Assembly: GCA_023390785.1 (NCBI GenBank)
Contig: JAEWCE010000072.1
Coordinates: forward strand, 1-6,848
From: Pseudomonadota bacterium
GTDB taxonomy: Bacteria; Pseudomonadota; Alphaproteobacteria; Rhizobiales; Devosiaceae
Direction: 5' to 3'
Length of the DNA stretch: 6,848 bases
A program made the position numbers and the translations under genes. Of this stretch, positions 6,078 through 6,848 are shown in pieces. The notes under the pieces were generated by a model. That model was given only the letters and a program-made list of their open reading frames with translations. It did not search any database and was not told where the DNA came from. Within the stretch, counting starts at the first letter, position 1. Each line of letters starts with the position of its first letter.

Positions 6078-6848
6078 CTCAAATTCGTTCGGTCGTGCTC
6101 GGCTGCGGCTCCTACCTGCCGGAGCAGGTGGTGACCAACGCCCAATTGGCGGCGCGCATCGACACCTCCGACGAGTGGATCGTGCAGCGCACCGGCATTC
6201 GCGAGCGGCATATCGCGGCGGAGGGCGAGTTCACCTCGCACCTGGCGATCAAGGCGGCGCAGGCCGCGCTCAGCGATGCCGGCATGGATGCGCAGTCGAT
6301 CGACCTCATCGTGCTGGCGACCTCGACGCCCGACAACACCTTTCCCGCCACCGCCGTCGCCGTGCAGAACGCGCTCGGCATCAACCACGGCGCGGCCTTC
6401 GACCTCCAGGCGGTCTGCTCGGGCTTCGTGTTCGCGCTCGCCACCGCCGACAATTTCCTACGCACCGGCGCCTTCAAGCGCGCGCTGGTGATCGGCGCCG
6501 AGACCTTCTCGCGCATCCTCGACTGGAACGACCGCGGCACCTGCGTGCTGTTCGGCGACGGTGCCGGCGCGGTCGTGCTGGAGGCGCAGGAGCAGCCGGG
6601 CCATGCCGCGACCGACCGCGGCGTCGTGACCACGCATCTGCGCTCCGACGGCCGCCACAAGGCCAAGCTGTTCGTCGACGGCGGGCCGTCCTCGACCCAG
6701 ACCGTCGGCCATCTGCGCATGGAGGGCCGCGAGGTCTTCAAGCACGCGGTCGGCATGATCACCGACGTCATCGTCGATGCCTTCCAGGCGACCGGGCTCA
6801 ATGCCGACAGCATCGACTGGTTCGTGCCGCACCAGGCCAACAAGCGAA
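6074..6848 (+). CDS. fabH: Beta-ketoacyl-ACP synthase III (3' end outside window)
   Basis: FabH condenses acetyl-CoA with malonyl-ACP to start fatty acid synthesis in the cytoplasm. Translation begins at GTG 6074, overlapping the plsX stop as GTGA, with a consensus AGGAGG upstream. 258 residues are present; the family is about 325, so roughly 65 C-terminal residues are cut off by the window edge. Seen in order: VLGCGSYLPEQVVTN (8-22), DTSDEWIVQRTGIRERHI (30-47), STPDNTFPATA (84-94), the active-site Cys115 in DLQAVCSGF (codon 6416-6418), GAETFSR (141-147), FGDGAGAVVLE (160-170) and the catalytic His253 in VPHQAN. The second catalytic residue pair partner, an Asn, would lie beyond the edge. It forms an operon with plsX. 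In related genomes an integration host factor gene often follows, which cannot be checked here. Confidence 0.97.
   Translation, partial: MTQIRSVVLGCGSYLPEQVVTNAQLAARIDTSDEWIVQRTGIRERHIAAEGEFTSHLAIKAAQAALSDAGMDAQSIDLIVLATSTPDNTFPATAVAVQNALGINHGAAFDLQAVCSGFVFALATADNFLRTGAFKRALVIGAETFSRILDWNDRGTCVLFGDGAGAVVLEAQEQPGHAATDRGVVTTHLRSDGRHKAKLFVDGGPSSTQTVGHLRMEGREVFKHAVGMITDVIVDAFQATGLNADSIDWFVPHQANKR

Overview
This window looks like an ordinary, GC-rich chromosomal segment of an alphaproteobacterium of the order Hyphomicrobiales. Bradyrhizobium or a close relative is most likely. That call rests on protein character and gene order read by eye, not on a database match: a proton-pumping pyrophosphatase of the potassium-independent type, a bamE gene facing away from a cytochrome bc1 assembly chaperone, then yceD, plsX and fabH. 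Six genes are complete or nearly so and a seventh (fabH) runs off the right edge. I see no RNA gene, insertion sequence, CRISPR array or phage gene.

Layout. Bases 1-1606 (+) are the C-terminal three quarters of hppA, ended by a very strong GNRA-loop terminator at 1628-1658. Bases 1659-1789 are non-coding and hold two adjacent imperfect palindromes resembling dispersed repeats of this group. Bases 1790-2788 (-) encode a Tat-exported periplasmic solute-binding protein of the Bug/TctC family with no membrane subunits nearby. Bases 3016-3501 (-) encode the BamE lipoprotein. A 98-base gap separates it from the divergent (+) genes: the CBP3-type ubiquinol-cytochrome c chaperone (3600-4151), yceD/DUF177 (4148-4714, overlapping by 4 bases), then a 301-base structured spacer with a candidate promoter, plsX (5016-6077) and fabH (6074 to the edge, again a 4-base overlap, GTG start).

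How the genes work together. plsX and fabH both act at the start of membrane lipid synthesis: FabH makes the first condensation product of fatty acid synthesis and PlsX turns acyl-ACP into acyl-phosphate for phospholipid synthesis. BamE and the bc1 chaperone help build the outer membrane and the respiratory chain. HppA stores energy from pyrophosphate as a proton gradient. The orphan Bug protein has no evident link to its neighbours and may be a lineage-specific insertion.

Nothing here amounts to a new biological system. The points most worth a second look are the structured spacer ahead of plsX, the double palindrome after the Bug gene, and start-codon choices that differ from the longest reading frames.
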